A stretch of 64,000 nucleotides of DNA from Pseudoscleropodium purum (GCA_963969395.1 OZ017800.1:10572479-10636478), one strand, 5' to 3'. Shown: positions 47,496 through 59,812, counted from the stretch's first letter. Made by a program: numbers and translations. The notes: generated by a model not told the origin, from the sequence alone.

Positions 47496-48066
47496 TTAAC
47501 CCCTAAAGGACGAAATGACCATTGACCATACTCAAGTGATCTTGGATAGGTGTGAGTGAAGTCATTTTTTAACATATACTCTTAAAGTTTTGACTCTAGG
47601 TGTAAACATGTATTCCTTTAGTGGGAACATAAATTTTCTTCCAATCAAATGTATGGATTAAAAATTATGAACTTTTTAGATAGGTTGAGCAACTTTAAGC
47701 AACATGTGCAAAAATTCCTCCAATAATTCTAAAACTTGGCAGACATGTAGCTTATCTGATACAAGATGCAAATGTAAAAAAAATAACCATGTATAGTATA
47801 AAATTCTCAATTCTAGAAGAGTTTGCTAGCCATATCAAGTAAAATTTTAGAAATAATTAAAATTCTTTTTAAATATTAGAATCTTTCAAATAATACGGTT
47901 TTAGTTTCTAAAAAAATTCCACACATTCCCATAGTAGTCTCATACAAATTTGAATCGTTCGATTTTTCTTAAAAACTTTTATATTTCATTTTTTCTCACT
48001 ATCCTAAAAAGTGACAATTTTTTACAATATTGTGCCCAAAATGTGCCTTGGTCCTCAAGGGGTTAA
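47496..48066 (+). mobile_element. TTAA-flanked element, ~571 bp, uninterrupted sister of 56476-57919
   Basis: It starts TTAACCCCTAAAGGAC (47496) and ends GTCCTCAAGGGG-TTAA (48066). It shares landmarks with the interrupted copy at 56476-57919: 'CATATACTCTTAAAGTTTTGACTC', AAACATGTATTCC, ATCAAATGTATGG, CAACATGTGCAAAAATTCCT, TAGTAGTCTCATAC and AAATGTGCCTTGGTCCT. It therefore shows the state before insertion of the element at 56628. Confidence 0.7.
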
Positions 48067-48431
48067 AACATGAAAATCAAGTTTTTTTGTTTTTTTGTTT
48101 TTGTTAAATTCTTGACTTTCAACTCAATTACTCAAAAGAAAAAAATTTTAAGTTCAAAGCTTGTAGTGCAAAAAAATTCTACAAGTGGTAGTCAAAATCA
48201 TCTAAAATTACAAGCCAACATTGAAATTTTTTTTTTCCAACTTTGAATGCTAATATCTTTCAATCTGTGAAGTCAAAGTTCTTGAAATTTTTACTATATA
48301 ATTTAGACAAGGGATTTACAAGATCCTATAATTAGATTAAAAAAAAATTCTATTTTTTTGAATAAATGCAATAGAAATGGCAGTTTTGAGTGGGTTTTTT
48401 TAAAAAGTGGCTTTGGTACTTGAGTGGTTAA
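48063..48431. mobile_element. TTAA-edged fragment adjoining the previous element
   Basis: It begins at the shared TTAA (48063) and ends TACTTGAGTGGTTAA at 48431. The right ~200 bp (GAATGCTAATATCTTTCAAT, 'TTACAAGATCCTATAATTAG', 'ATAGAAATGGCAGTTTTGAGTG') match the right part of the 0.93 kb family read in subfamily minus orientation. Confidence 0.45.
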
Positions 48432-50825
48432 AGGATTCATATTCTTGCTTGTAAACTTATGTGTTTTGAAGTTGTTAGAAAGTCATTATTTATAGGTCAT
48501 CTATAAATTAGTAAGTGGATTATTGACCTAAAATGAAAAACAAATGGGTTAGTTGAGGCCATAGCCATCCCTATGCTCAATTCATGCCTTCAATTGAAGT
48601 TTAGTTGTTAGACCATGAGATTCAAATACTCCTATAAAGTGAAATATTTTAAGTTGACATTTCTTTGGCACTTGCTTACACAATCACTAGATACAAGGCA
48701 CATGGCACGACAATGGAGAATGGGGTCTTCATTGAAATACGTAAAGCTTTTACACCATGACCTGCTCACTCACCTATATGCTCCTTTCAAGGTTAACAAA
48801 ACAAAAACATATTATGCTTTCCTACCATCTAATTGTAAATTACTTCCATCATAAGTAGAACAACATTGAATACAATGAACCATAATAGAAGATAGCACAT
48901 GTACACCTTCTTTGCATGACACAAAATAATTTCTAAAGTTGTACCAAAAATTCACTATCCTTTACATAAAGTTTTCATTTAGTAGAAGTATTTCCTAAGA
49001 CCACCATGGTACTTCTCATGACAATGAATTCAACTACACACCTTCATCACATGCATTCAATTGCTTCTTTCATCCATCTAAATGTCACATAGAAAGGAAA
49101 AATAAAATAAAAACTCTACAAATATAACTACCTCCTTAATAACAATAGACACCATTATAATTCTACAATCTTAGCTATATTAAAATTTCTCCAAAAAATA
49201 ATAATGCATTTCCCATAATTAAATTCTATAATTATTAAAAAAATAGTAATTTCAAGCTTGAAATTTTTATTTATAAATACTAAAAATAACCATTACAACA
49301 AAAATTGTACAACTGCAATTTAAAATGACCCATTCAAAATTTACAATTTTTACTCACACAATGACAATGACATTTACTCATTCAATTTTACATTGATTTT
49401 ACATTAGACCTCACAAAACAACAAACGTCCAATCAAAATCAATAAGATGAACAGTTCAAATCAATTTTTGAAGGTCACTTACAATCACTTCATTACTTGG
49501 AATTTATGTTTTGCAAATGACTACTTATGCCACCTCAATTACAATTACACTTAACTTAAAAGTGCTTTGGCCCTATTACATCCTTAAATTCCTTCTTAAA
49601 TATTATTGTGGATTAGCTACATTGTAAATATATTCTTCCAAGTCATTTTTGTTGAGTCATCATTTGAATTAATTTATCAACATTCATTTTTAATTAGTAG
49701 TCCAATGTCAAAGGCTTCATGCACATTCTAGTGGCGAGAATACTTCATATATAGGAATACCTCAACTTAGGGACATATAGACCTAACATTTATTTTCACT
49801 TCTCCAACTGCTTTGGTGCACAACGCACTGTACAATACATAAACTACTTTATGAGAACTGCTCCCAAAATACAATTATGAAAATATATATGAAATATTTA
49901 TAAAAGTACATAGCTCCTCAAAATTATTTTACAAAAAACACATATGATCTTCCAACTAACAAGCAGCGTGCAAATGAAATATGGCTACATCACTTGTGAT
50001 TTGTCATAGATGTGATCTACATATGTCATAGTCCACAATTTCCAAGGTGTTTTAGGGCCATTTTTTCTATCCTTTCATCTTTATCTTTAGGGCCTTGAAT
50101 AGTCACTTACATTACCATAGATTGCCACAAGTTTTCAAGAGCAACCAATGAAAGTTGAAGGATTTAAATTCATATAAGCTTATTAAACATCACAAATTAT
50201 TAAAAATTAAAAAAACTATAAACTAAAATATTAAAAATTTAAGGTTTGAATTTAAGGAGATTTGGACTTTCATCAAAAGATTGAGTAACATATGTTTTTT
50301 CTAAATGGCCTTACAAGTGATGTTTGACTAAATGACTACATATCAATCTACAAAGAAATAAAGATTAATAAATTTACCATGACAAAATGAAATGTTAAAG
50401 AATGGAGTTTACTTTTGTATTTTTCAAATTTTGTGTAATGGATTTTTGAATTTTGAAGTGAAAAAAATTAATCTTCAATTATTTTTAAATTGAATAATGT
50501 GCAACAAGTGTGAAAATTAAATGATGCTCAATGTAATATTCACTTTACCATAAAAATCCATGAATGAATAATCAAATCTTTAGTGACTCATTTGTTTTAT
50601 ATACTCTTCACATTTGTTAAATAAAAAATTTCATACAATGAACACCTTTGATCTTATTTATAACCCCATACATCACTTTTATGCCAAAACACCACCTCCA
50701 TGAGTGACCTTGAATGAAAAGATAAATCATATCATCTTTCAAATAAATCACCCTTCTAAACAACATTATGTATTCAAACATTATCAACTCAATTTACACA
50801 ATGTGTGTCTTTATGAATTATACCA
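48432..50825. other. AT-rich intergenic DNA, no gene supported
   Basis: Roughly 2.4 kb without paired element ends or a domain-bearing frame. The short frame 48615-48854 has no motif. It is less repetitive within this window than its surroundings. Confidence 0.4.
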
Positions 50826-51120
50826 AAATAATCCCTAAAGAACTAAGGAGTCTACTTTGGAGATTTGGAAATTTCAAGCAAGGTCTATTGATTTAATATT
50901 TTGGAATTTTTGCATGAAATTTTAAGAATGGATGCTATTCATCCTAATGAAGGTATACATAATATAGAAAGTCATTTGTTGAATTCTATTTAAAAAAATT
51001 TCAAATAAAAATAAAACATGAGATATATATTGCTTATTAGAATTTATCGACCATCGCAATTTACAACAATTAAAAAAACTAAGTACAAATTTGATATGGT
51101 TTCATTTGAACAAGCATACC

Positions 51121-52054
51121 TTAACCCCTAAAGAACCATTCTGTTGATTTAGGCAACATAACGATTTTGGGCACACTATTGTGATTGTTGATGAACATAT
51201 CTTTGGCCTAAACTTTGATAAAAGGTGTGAACCATGTTTATTTATCTTGTGAGCAAATTTTCATGATATTTGAATACAATAGTCAAGAGATATGGCTTGA
51301 AATGTTATTTCTTTTAATAAAAAAGCAGTCTAGTCAGATCACTAAAAATCACTTTATTCAGAAATAAAAATTTGAAATTGTTTTTCTAGAGTTATATATA
51401 CATGGAAAGCTTTGAGTCATTCCATTTTGATCAATGAATCAAAAGTTATGGGGATTTTTTGTTTGTGGGCAATTATGGATTATCTAATCTAAATACTTTG
51501 AAGTCCTTTATCTTATTCAATTTTCAATGCTTTTGAAGAAAATAAAATCAAAGGATGTAGATTTTTTATTAAAACATTGCAATCATTGGGATTGGCATTT
51601 TTCAATTCCATTATTGAATTCTTAACAATTTAGTATTTTGAATCATTCACTACTATTGTCTATTTACTATTTTTCTCCCATATGTTGTACAATTCCAAAT
51701 GATTTGAATTTTTTTGAGAATGTCACCAACTAATATAGGAAAAAGAATCCAAAGAAGCATCACCATTTTGAACACTTTTTCAAACAAAAACAACCTTTTG
51801 AAGTGCAACTACTCTTTTTTATTGTAGGGTCAAAAAAAGATATATATGAATTAAAATGCTAATATCTACCAATCTACAAAGTGGAATTTTCTGAAATTTT
51901 TTCTATATCTTTCCAAACCAGTCTACCATAAGATCCTATGGTTATATGTGTCCAAAAAAGTGTTTTTTTGAGAATTTCGTACTTGTCCTAGAAATGGTAG
52001 TTTTGGTGTATTTTTGGTTAAAATATAGCATAGTCAAAGAACTTAAGGAGTTAA
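51121..52054 (-). mobile_element. TTAA-flanked element, subfamily A, full length (~934 bp), inverted, part of a nest
   Basis: TTAACCCCTAAAG at 51121 and ACTTAAGGAGTTAA at 52054 bound a full copy with the conserved module at ~51360-51440. Its right TTAA (52051-52054) is also the left edge of the foldback at 52051-54251. Sequence left of 51121 is the inverse of sequence right of 54251, so both elements entered a pre-existing palindrome. Confidence 0.85.
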
Positions 52055-52481
52055 GCATCAATGGAAAAAGTCAGAAAATAGATATGTAAAAATTGTAGTG
52101 TATGACATACTACACATTAACATGGAAGTTTGAAAAAAAATTAGTTGTGATTTGAAAGAAAACTAATTTCAAAGTTAGCCATGTCTAAATTTTGGTTTTG
52201 TTCTCCATGATTTGGAATTACTTCATCTTTTGTCAATTTTTTCTTTTAGGTTCAAAAAAACTTTTTGTACCTTGGTATGTTGGCATACATCATTTTAGAT
52301 TTTTGTACACAAAAATTGAAGGAAATTGAGGTTTTAAAAAATTAAAATATCAACGATTTGATAAACATGTAAATGATGTTAGTTCTCACAATATTTGAAT
52401 TGTTTTTTGGAATTGAGAACATTGGATTGCATTAGCTATTGTAAAGAAAGTATAGGTTGCAACATGGACCATTGTCATATA

Positions 52482-52882
52482 TTAATGCCCTTGCATTTGA
52501 AATATTTGTTGAAACAAACAAAGTATTCAATTTATATTTTATAGCCATATTTTTTGCATTTTTAGATTCAACATTTTGTATAAAGACTAGAATTTATGAT
52601 GGATATAATTAATCCAAAATATGCAAAATAAAAAATAATCTTATTATCCATTTTATCGTAATACTAAAATTTGCCAAAAATTACATTAGCCTTCCAAAAA
52701 TTTCGGTTCTAATGAAACGGACAATAAAAATTTATTTATTTTTGATTTGTTGAATCAATTATGTGCATCTTGGATTGTAGTCTTCATACAAAGGATTGAA
52801 CCTAAAGATGCATTATATGGCTGTAAAATTAACTTGAATGCTTTGTCCATTTTAACAAATATTTCAAATGCAAGGGCATTAA
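52482..52882. mobile_element. Small foldback element (401 bp) nested in the centre of the larger foldback
   Basis: The ends TTAATGCCCTTGCATTTGAA (52482) and its inverse at 52863-52882 are identical for 29 bases. The arms continue with lower identity for ~140 bp or more (CATTCAA..TTA.TTTTA.AGCCATAT). TTAA stands at both edges, and the right TTAA (52879-52882) is shared with the next element. Confidence 0.8.
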
Positions 52883-53822
52883 TTTCTAAAGGTTTTTGAC
52901 TATGTATTCACAAAAATCCTCTAGAATTGCCATTTGTAGTATAAATACAAAATTTTAGAAAAAAGAAAAAGAATTTTTGGATACATGCATTTGTAAGATC
53001 TTGTAGTAACTAGTTTGAAAAGATGGGCAAAATTTCAAAAAAAATCACCATAAAGATTGCAAGATATTAGTGTTTGAATTTACAAAAATCCAATTTTTTG
53101 GCCTTGTAAAAAACCAAAGAGATGCACTTTACAATGTCACATTTGTATGAATAAATTTCTAAAATTTTGGTTCTTTTTTGGATTCATTCTTCAGATCAAA
53201 TTTTCTAAATGCTTAAAAAATTTAGATCATTTGGAATTGTACAACATACAAGAAAAAAAATAGTAAGTAGAAAGAAGTAGAAAATTATTCAAAATATTAA
53301 ATTGTTAAAAATTTGCTTATAGAATTGAAAAATGCCAATCCAATGGTTGTAATTTTTTGATAAACAATCTACAATCAATTCAAAAAAAAATTCAAAAATA
53401 TTGAAAATTAAGTTAAATAAAGGGCTTCAAAGTTGATCTTAGAGTAGAGATTTGATAACTACCCACAAATTAAACTCCTTAGGACTTTCATCTCATTAAT
53501 CAAAATGGAATGATTCAAAGCTTTTCACTTTTATTTATATATATATATATCACCAATTTTTAAAAAGTTATTCATGAAAAAAGTGATTTAAAAAAAAAAA
53601 TTGGGCTTGCTAGGACTACCCGTAATTCATTGAACATTACATATCATACAATATCTTTTTAACTATTTAGTCAAAATTTATAGAAATTGTTGTGCCTTAG
53701 AGCTAATCCTTGGGCACATGTTGTGAAATAATTTCAAAAAATAAAAATAAAAGCTCTATTTAGAGTGAGTTGCTCCAAATCGCTATGTTATCAAAAATGT
53801 AGTTTTGTCCTTTTGGCTTTAA
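52879..53822 (+). mobile_element. TTAA-flanked element, subfamily B, full length (~944 bp), nested
   Basis: It begins TTAATTTCTAAAGG and ends CCTTTTGGCTTTAA. It has the GTAAGTAGAAAGAAGTAGA part at ~53264, the conserved module at ~53490-53525, an (AT)n run at ~53533-53549, and the 'CTTGGGCACATGTTGTG' stretch of subfamily B. It occupies the central TTAA of the foldback together with 52482-52882. Confidence 0.8.
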
Positions 53823-54251
53823 GATATAACAATGGTCCCTATTACAACCTATACTCTTTCTACAATAGCTAATGAAATCCAATGTTCTCAATTCCAAAAA
53901 ACAATTCAAATATTGTGAGAACTAACATCATTTGCATGTTTATCAAATTGTTGATATTTAATTTTTTTAAATGTCAATTTCCTTCAATTTTGTGTACAAC
54001 AATCTAAATTGATGTATACCAACATGACAAGGTTCAAAAAGTTTTTTTGAAGTTAGAAGAAAAAATTGACAAAAGATAAAGTAATTCCGAATCATAGTGA
54101 ATAAAACCAAGTTTTAGACATGGCTAACTTTGAAATTAGTTTTCTTTTGAATCACAACTAAATTTTTTTCAAACTTCCATGGTAATGTGTAATATGTTGC
54201 ACACTACAATTGTCATTTATCTACTTTTGGACTTTGTCCATTGATGCTTAA

Positions 54252-56475
54252 AGTATGGTTGTTCAAATGAAACTGTTTCAAATTTGTTCTTAGTTTTGTT
54301 AGTTGTTGTAAAATTTTCAATTTTTTGTCAAAGTTATTAACATTTTTTTTTCATTCATCAAGTACCATCTTTTGCTTTTATTTATTTAAAAAGTTGAATA
54401 TGAAAGTTTCTTTGGTTAAATTCTTTTACATACATTGACAACATTTTGATTTCTAAATCACTTTAAAATATATTTAATATTGGATTATTACAATGTAAAG
54501 GACTAACTTCTAATTTATTGTTTACATAAAAAATTTATTGAAATTTGAATATGCTAAAACAACTTAGCTTGAAAATATAGAAATTAAAAACCTCTTGTAT
54601 ACTAACAATCTGTCTAAAAGAATGCCAATACTTTGAGGGTAAAAAAGGTTCAATTTTCTTTCTACATTTGGATTTTCATTACAAATTCTATCTAAAGATT
54701 TTCACTTATAACCTCATATAAAAAAAGAAAATTTCAAATAGATTTAATATAGAGAAATAATGAGTCATCTAAAAATATGAATTTAAAAAGAATTCAATTA
54801 TTTAAAAAGAGAAATAGAAATTCTTGATGATTCCATTTCACATACTTCTCTTTTGGAAGAATTTAGAGCAAACAATTCCATTTACAATTTCTTTTTTAAA
54901 TTTATTCTTTGAATTTTGGAGTGTAGTGAGCCAATTTACCAATACATTGGTCTTTTACTAAATGCCTCATTTAAACTATGAAAAATTACTTTTCTTTTAA
55001 ATTTCTTTCAAATATAAAATGTGATGATTTTTTTGAATTAAAATTTTCACAAAATATTACCATAGGCTATAATTTATTAGGTGATGCTTTGAACATTTGA
55101 AAGTCCTAAAAAAAATGAAAACAATACATTGCAACATGAAAACTAGTGCACTAGGCATACTATGTGAATGCCTCTAATACCAAATTATTTCTCCAAATTT
55201 TTGTTTACAATACAAATTTACAAAACTTCAAATTAAGAAATGAATCAATACATTTAGGATATAACTTTACTATTAGTGCCTTGAATGTTCTTAGTTATTT
55301 TTGTACAACAACATTAAAAGATCTCAGCATGCAAGTGAATGTTATCTCTTCTGCAAGCGCCTATACTCAAAGCCAATAGGGCATGTCAAATTCAAGAATT
55401 GTTCCAAATAAAAAAAATATTGGATATATCAATATTAGATATTATCATGTTAAATTTCTATTTCTTCAAAAATGGGCTTTAACTCAAGAAAAGTAAACCT
55501 TTTGTTTTTATTCAATAAAACACTTTCTAATGGATAAGACAATGTAGAGTATTGGAGCTTAAATTTTATCCATGAAGAAGCCCTTACATTAAAACCTACA
55601 TGAAACTTTTGATTTTAGATCCCTAATATGGATATTGATGGATTAATTGGCGCACTAAATGGGAATTGTGGTGCAAAAAGTGCCGCATTTTTATCAATGA
55701 TAGACACGTACTATTGAATACATGAGCTTCAATCCAAACAATAATGTGTCCTAGGAGGGTAGTTATCATGGAGTTGTAAATTTGAACCTAAAAGGTCTTA
55801 CTTTAATAAAAGGTATTAGAAAAGATATGATTGTTCAACAAAAATGTGGTGGAAGAATTCATTTTACAATCTAGCCAATTCACAATGATATATAGGAAGT
55901 GATTGATATATGAAAAAGGGCCACATCCCTTTTTTTTGTTTAATTTGAAATTTGAGTTAAAAATGCTTTCAGTACATTATTTTTTCAAAAAGATGCTATA
56001 ATTGCCCATAAAACATATGGCATATAACTTTCACACTAGATGTGATGAATCAAATCTTTCCACATAAGCGCAAATATAAACTAGGAAGAAAAAAATTCTA
56101 AATTTTATTTCATTTTTTGGGGATTATTCCTTGGGCTGAATCATTTTGTACATATTGTAGCATGACTTTTGTTCAACTTGAGGACCAATTGAAATAAAAA
56201 TTATATTTCTAGAAAGCTAATTTATTGTTCCATCTTAAATAAAATTTCAAAAATCAATGATAGAAATTGAGATTATAGGAGCATGCCAAAATTTTAATCT
56301 ATCCCCTAAAGGTACAAAGAGGATTTGGATGTAAATGCAAATAAATAAAGATATCTAATATCTTCAAAGAACAAAACAATTGAGCATGGAGTAAAGTTTG
56401 TTAACATGCAATCTTCAATACTTAATAGAGGTGCAAATTGACGAGGGGTGCTCAAATTCATCTCAATTTTGAATG
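54252..56475. other. AT-rich intergenic DNA; first part is the outer arm of a palindrome
   Basis: 54252-54320 is the inverse of 51055-51120 (TTGTTCAAATGAAAC and TTAGTTxxxTTAxTTGTTGTAAA). Similarity fades after ~65 bp. The remainder is AT-rich without a supported gene; 55920-56280 holds an old repeat related to 35170-35480 in reverse. Confidence 0.45.
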
Positions 56476-57919
56476 AATAACTCCTAAAAGATCAAAGGGT
56501 CATTGAATGACCAATTAAAAATTGGGTAGGTTTTCTTGAAATCAATTTTGAATGGATTTGTATGAAGTTTTGACACAAGGTCAACACATGTAATGCTTTG
56601 AATGTTGGGCACATAATTTCTTTTTAGTTAACTCCTAAAGTTCCATGACTATATTTTCATCAAAAAAGCTCAAAAACTGCCATTTTTAGTACAAGTAGCA
56701 AATTTTTGAAATTTTTTTGTTGACATACGTAATCGTAGGATCTTGTACTATGTAGTATCAAAAACATGTGATAATAATTTCAGACATTTCCACTGCGTGG
56801 ATCGCAAGATATAAGCATTCATTTTTTTTGCCCTCCAAAAAGCCGGGCAGCTGCACTTCATAAGCTCACTTTTCTATGAAAAAGTGACCAGAATGATGGT
56901 GCTTCTTTGGATTCTTTTTCCTAGACAAGTTTTCCACTTGCTTGAAAATTTTCAGATCATTTGGAATTGTACACCATATAGGAAAAAAATAGTAAGTAGG
57001 TAGTAGTAGACAATGATTCAAAATACTAAATTATTAAGAATTAAAATATGGAATTGAAAAATGACAATCTCAATGGTTGAAATGTTGTAATAAAAAACTT
57101 ACATCCTAGGATTTTTTATTTTTATTTATTTTTAATATTGAAAATTAGATAAGATATAGGATTTCAAAGTTTATTTTGGAGTAGGGAATTCATAATTGCT
57201 TGCAAACAAAAAATTCTCATAACTTTTGACTCATTGATCAAAATGGAATGATTTAAAGCTTTTTTTTTTTTGTATATTTAAGTCTTGAAAACCAACTTTA
57301 AATTTTGGTTTCTGAAAAAAGTGATTTTTTCTAATCTGCCCAAACTACCCAGTTACAAAAAAAAGTAGCATATTAGGCTATAACTTTTGACTCCTTTTTC
57401 CAAATGTCATGAAATTTGTTGCATATGAAAGATATTCCATGTCTACACGTTTTCCTAGAATTTCAGCCTAAAATATGGAAATTTCTGGTCACAATGACCT
57501 GCCCAAATTTTCTATACAACCAAAAAATACAAGTCAAACCTTTAGGGGTTAAATGTTTAGATCAAAATTTATGCTATTTAAAGTTTTTGATTAAGGTAGG
57601 CACTTTTGGGTAGCTACATGTGCAAAATTCCTATTCTACCTTTGAAATTTGGTGGGTACATACAAAGATTCACTCTAGAAGGAGTTAAAATCCATTGCCT
57701 TTGTTGGGCAAGGTAAGAAAAAAAGCTTTTTCTTCTAACTTCAAATCATATAATCTTTCAATTTGCATTGTCAAAGTTATTAAAAAAATTCTACTCATTT
57801 TTGTACCAGTCCACTTTAAATTTTTATGGTTGAATTTCATATAACTAAAAAATATAAATTTTCTCATTGCCCCCATAGTGGCAATTTTTCAAAATGTGCC
57901 TTAGTAGTCCTTTAGAGTT
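56476..57919 (+). mobile_element. TTAA-type element interrupted by another (sister of 47496-48066)
   Basis: The left part is 56476-56631 (AACTCCTAAAAGATC start, 'GTATGAAGTTTTGACACAAGG', CAACACATGTAATGC). The right part is 57549-57919 (AAATGTTTAGATC, GCTACATGTGCAAAATTCCT, GTACCAGTCC, AAATGTGCCTTAGTAGTCCT). Joined, they run parallel to 47496-48066. The break is exactly at the TTAA that flanks the element 56628-57552. The far right end (CCTTTAGAGTTTGG) has lost its TTAA. Confidence 0.65.
56628..57552 (+). mobile_element. TTAA-flanked element, subfamily A, full length (~925 bp), inserted in another element
   Basis: TTAACTCCTAAAG (56628) to CCTTTAGGGG-TTAA (57549-57552), with the conserved module at 57214-57262 and the subfamily A 3' part. 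The flanking TTAA pair corresponds to a single TCAA in the uninterrupted sister copy (47645-47648), which supports a 4-bp TTAA target duplication. Confidence 0.85.
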
Positions 57920-58076
57920 TGGCCCAAACAGGACATGCGATGGCTTTAAGTGGAAAAATTGTGAAAGTTGTCATTTCTAGAATATTGAGCTAAAAATAGA
58001 AGCAAACAATTTTTTTTTGAATTCATCCACTAAAATTGAACAAAATATGCAATGTGGGTAAACAATAATGAAGACT

Positions 58077-59001
58077 TTAACCCCTTAAGGATCAAGGTGC
58101 ATTTTTTGGCAACATCACTTTTTGGAGCAGGTGCATGTGAGTTGAGATTTCCATATTTTTTGCCCAAATTTTAATAGAAGGTGTGGACAAGGAATATCTT
58201 TCATGTGCACTAAATTTTAGGACATTTGGAAATATGAGTCAAAAGTTATGGCCTAATATAAAGTTTGTTTTTCAACTTGGGTAGTCCAGGCAGATTTGAA
58301 AAATCATTTTTTTCAATAGCAAAAATTTGAAATTAATTTTTTAGATTTATATATACATAGAAAACTTTGAATCATTCCATTTTAATCAATGAATCAAAAG
58401 TTATGAGGTGTTTTAGTTTACGGGTAGTTATGGATTCTCTACTCCAAAATAAACTTTGAAGTTCTTTATTGAACTCAATTTTGAATCTTATTGGAAAAAA
58501 AAATATTAGGTGAAGATTGTTTATTAAAACATTAGAACCATTGGGATTGGCATTTTTTAATTCCATAACTAAATTATTAACAATATAGTATTTTGATATA
58601 TTCTCTACCTCTTTCTACTTTCTATTTTTTCCTATATATTGTACAATTCCAAATGATCTGAAACTTTTCAATCAATTAGCCAACTTGCCTTGAAGAATGA
58701 ATCCAAAGAGTTGCAACAATTTTGGACATTTTTCATGCAAATGTGACCTTGTGAAGTGTAGCTACCTAGTTTTTTACAAGGCCCCCCAAAGGCTTTTTGT
58801 CAATTGAAACGCAAATATCTTGCAATCTACATAGTGGAATTTTCTGAAATTTTTTTGACATCTTTTCAAATTATCATACTACAAGATCCTAGAGTTGTAC
58901 GTGTCCAAAAATGTTTTTAAAATGTTTTTGGTATGTATCCTTGAAATGGCAGTTTTCGAGCGTTTTTGGTGAAAACATAGTCAACAAACTTTAGGGGTTA
59001 A
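58077..59001 (-). mobile_element. TTAA-flanked element, subfamily A, full length (~925 bp), inverted
   Basis: TTAACCCCTTAAGG at 58077 and AACTTTAGGGG-TTAA at 59001. It is the near-complete inverse of 46126-47054 (GCAGGTGCATGTGA, AGTCAAAAGTTATGGCC, and the conserved module at ~58345-58410). Confidence 0.85.
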
Positions 59002-59479
59002 TTACATAGATTACAAGATTATAACAATTGTAGATAAAAAAATAAGTTGGCCATAGCAAACAAGGTCAACAAACTTTGACTCTTGGAGTGAGATTCATGT
59101 AGTTCATAGAAGTTATTGCTCTTTGAACTTTGAACTTGTAACCATGGTCTTTAGATTTTCTAATTTTAGAATGTCATGGTAACTTGTTTTGTGTCATGGT
59201 ATTTTACACTACAAATAAATAGATACAAATAGAGATATAGAGAGAAATTCTTAGATTTCATTGCGTTTTAATAGTACAAAATTTAATGTCTTAAATATTC
59301 AAAACTTCATGATAATTAAAATAATTTACAAAAAAAACTCATGACTTGTGATTAGATATATGATAAAATAAAAAATAAAACATTCATTCATATATATGGT
59401 AGTTGCAAAGTGAAAATATATAGAGTGAAGGACTTTGAAGTCTAAGAAAGTGATTATAAGGTAGTGGCACCTTAAGTTG

Positions 59480-59790
59480 TCCATATAAGCATTCTAGTGT
59501 CTTATGTATATCCATATTTTGAAAAACTTGTTCAATCATTTTGTAGTGGATGATGTTGCAAGTAGAATTTGAATTTTTTTCTATTTACAGAATATATTAT
59601 AAAATTTCAAAAACAAAATGATGTACACTCCTATAATAGATCATAGATTTAATAGGAAACAACCAATTTAGAATGTTGAAGCAACCAAGAGTGATGCATA
59701 CATAGCATCACTATTGAAGATCTACTTTATTAATCTATTGAAGTTCTAAATAGGAAACTACCAATTTGGTTTGCTATTATGCAAATAAGA
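59480..59790. repeat. Dispersed repeat, second copy of 7150-7530
   Basis: TTGCAAGTAGAATTTGAATT, ACAGAATATATTATAAAATT, 'TACACTCCTATAATAGATCATAGATTTAATAGGAAACAAC' style order and 'GTGATGCATACATAGCATC' match the ATG13 downstream flank. Confidence 0.5.
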
Positions 59791-59812
59791 CTATCTTAGA
59801 TACACCACAAAT

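Larger units (their letters stand above)
52051..54251. mobile_element. Foldback element with ~430-bp arms, split at its centre by other elements
   Basis: The left arm 52051-52485 and right arm 53819-54251 are reverse complements along their whole length, about nine bases in ten by eye. Outer ends are TTAAGCATCAATGGA and its inverse CCATTGATGCTTAA. Examples of exact stretches are TCACAATATTTGAATTGTTT and CAAAGTTAGCCATGTCTAAA. The arms meet at a central TTAA now occupied by 52482-53822. Without those insertions the element would be a nearly uninterrupted ~870 bp palindrome. Non-coding. Confidence 0.85.
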
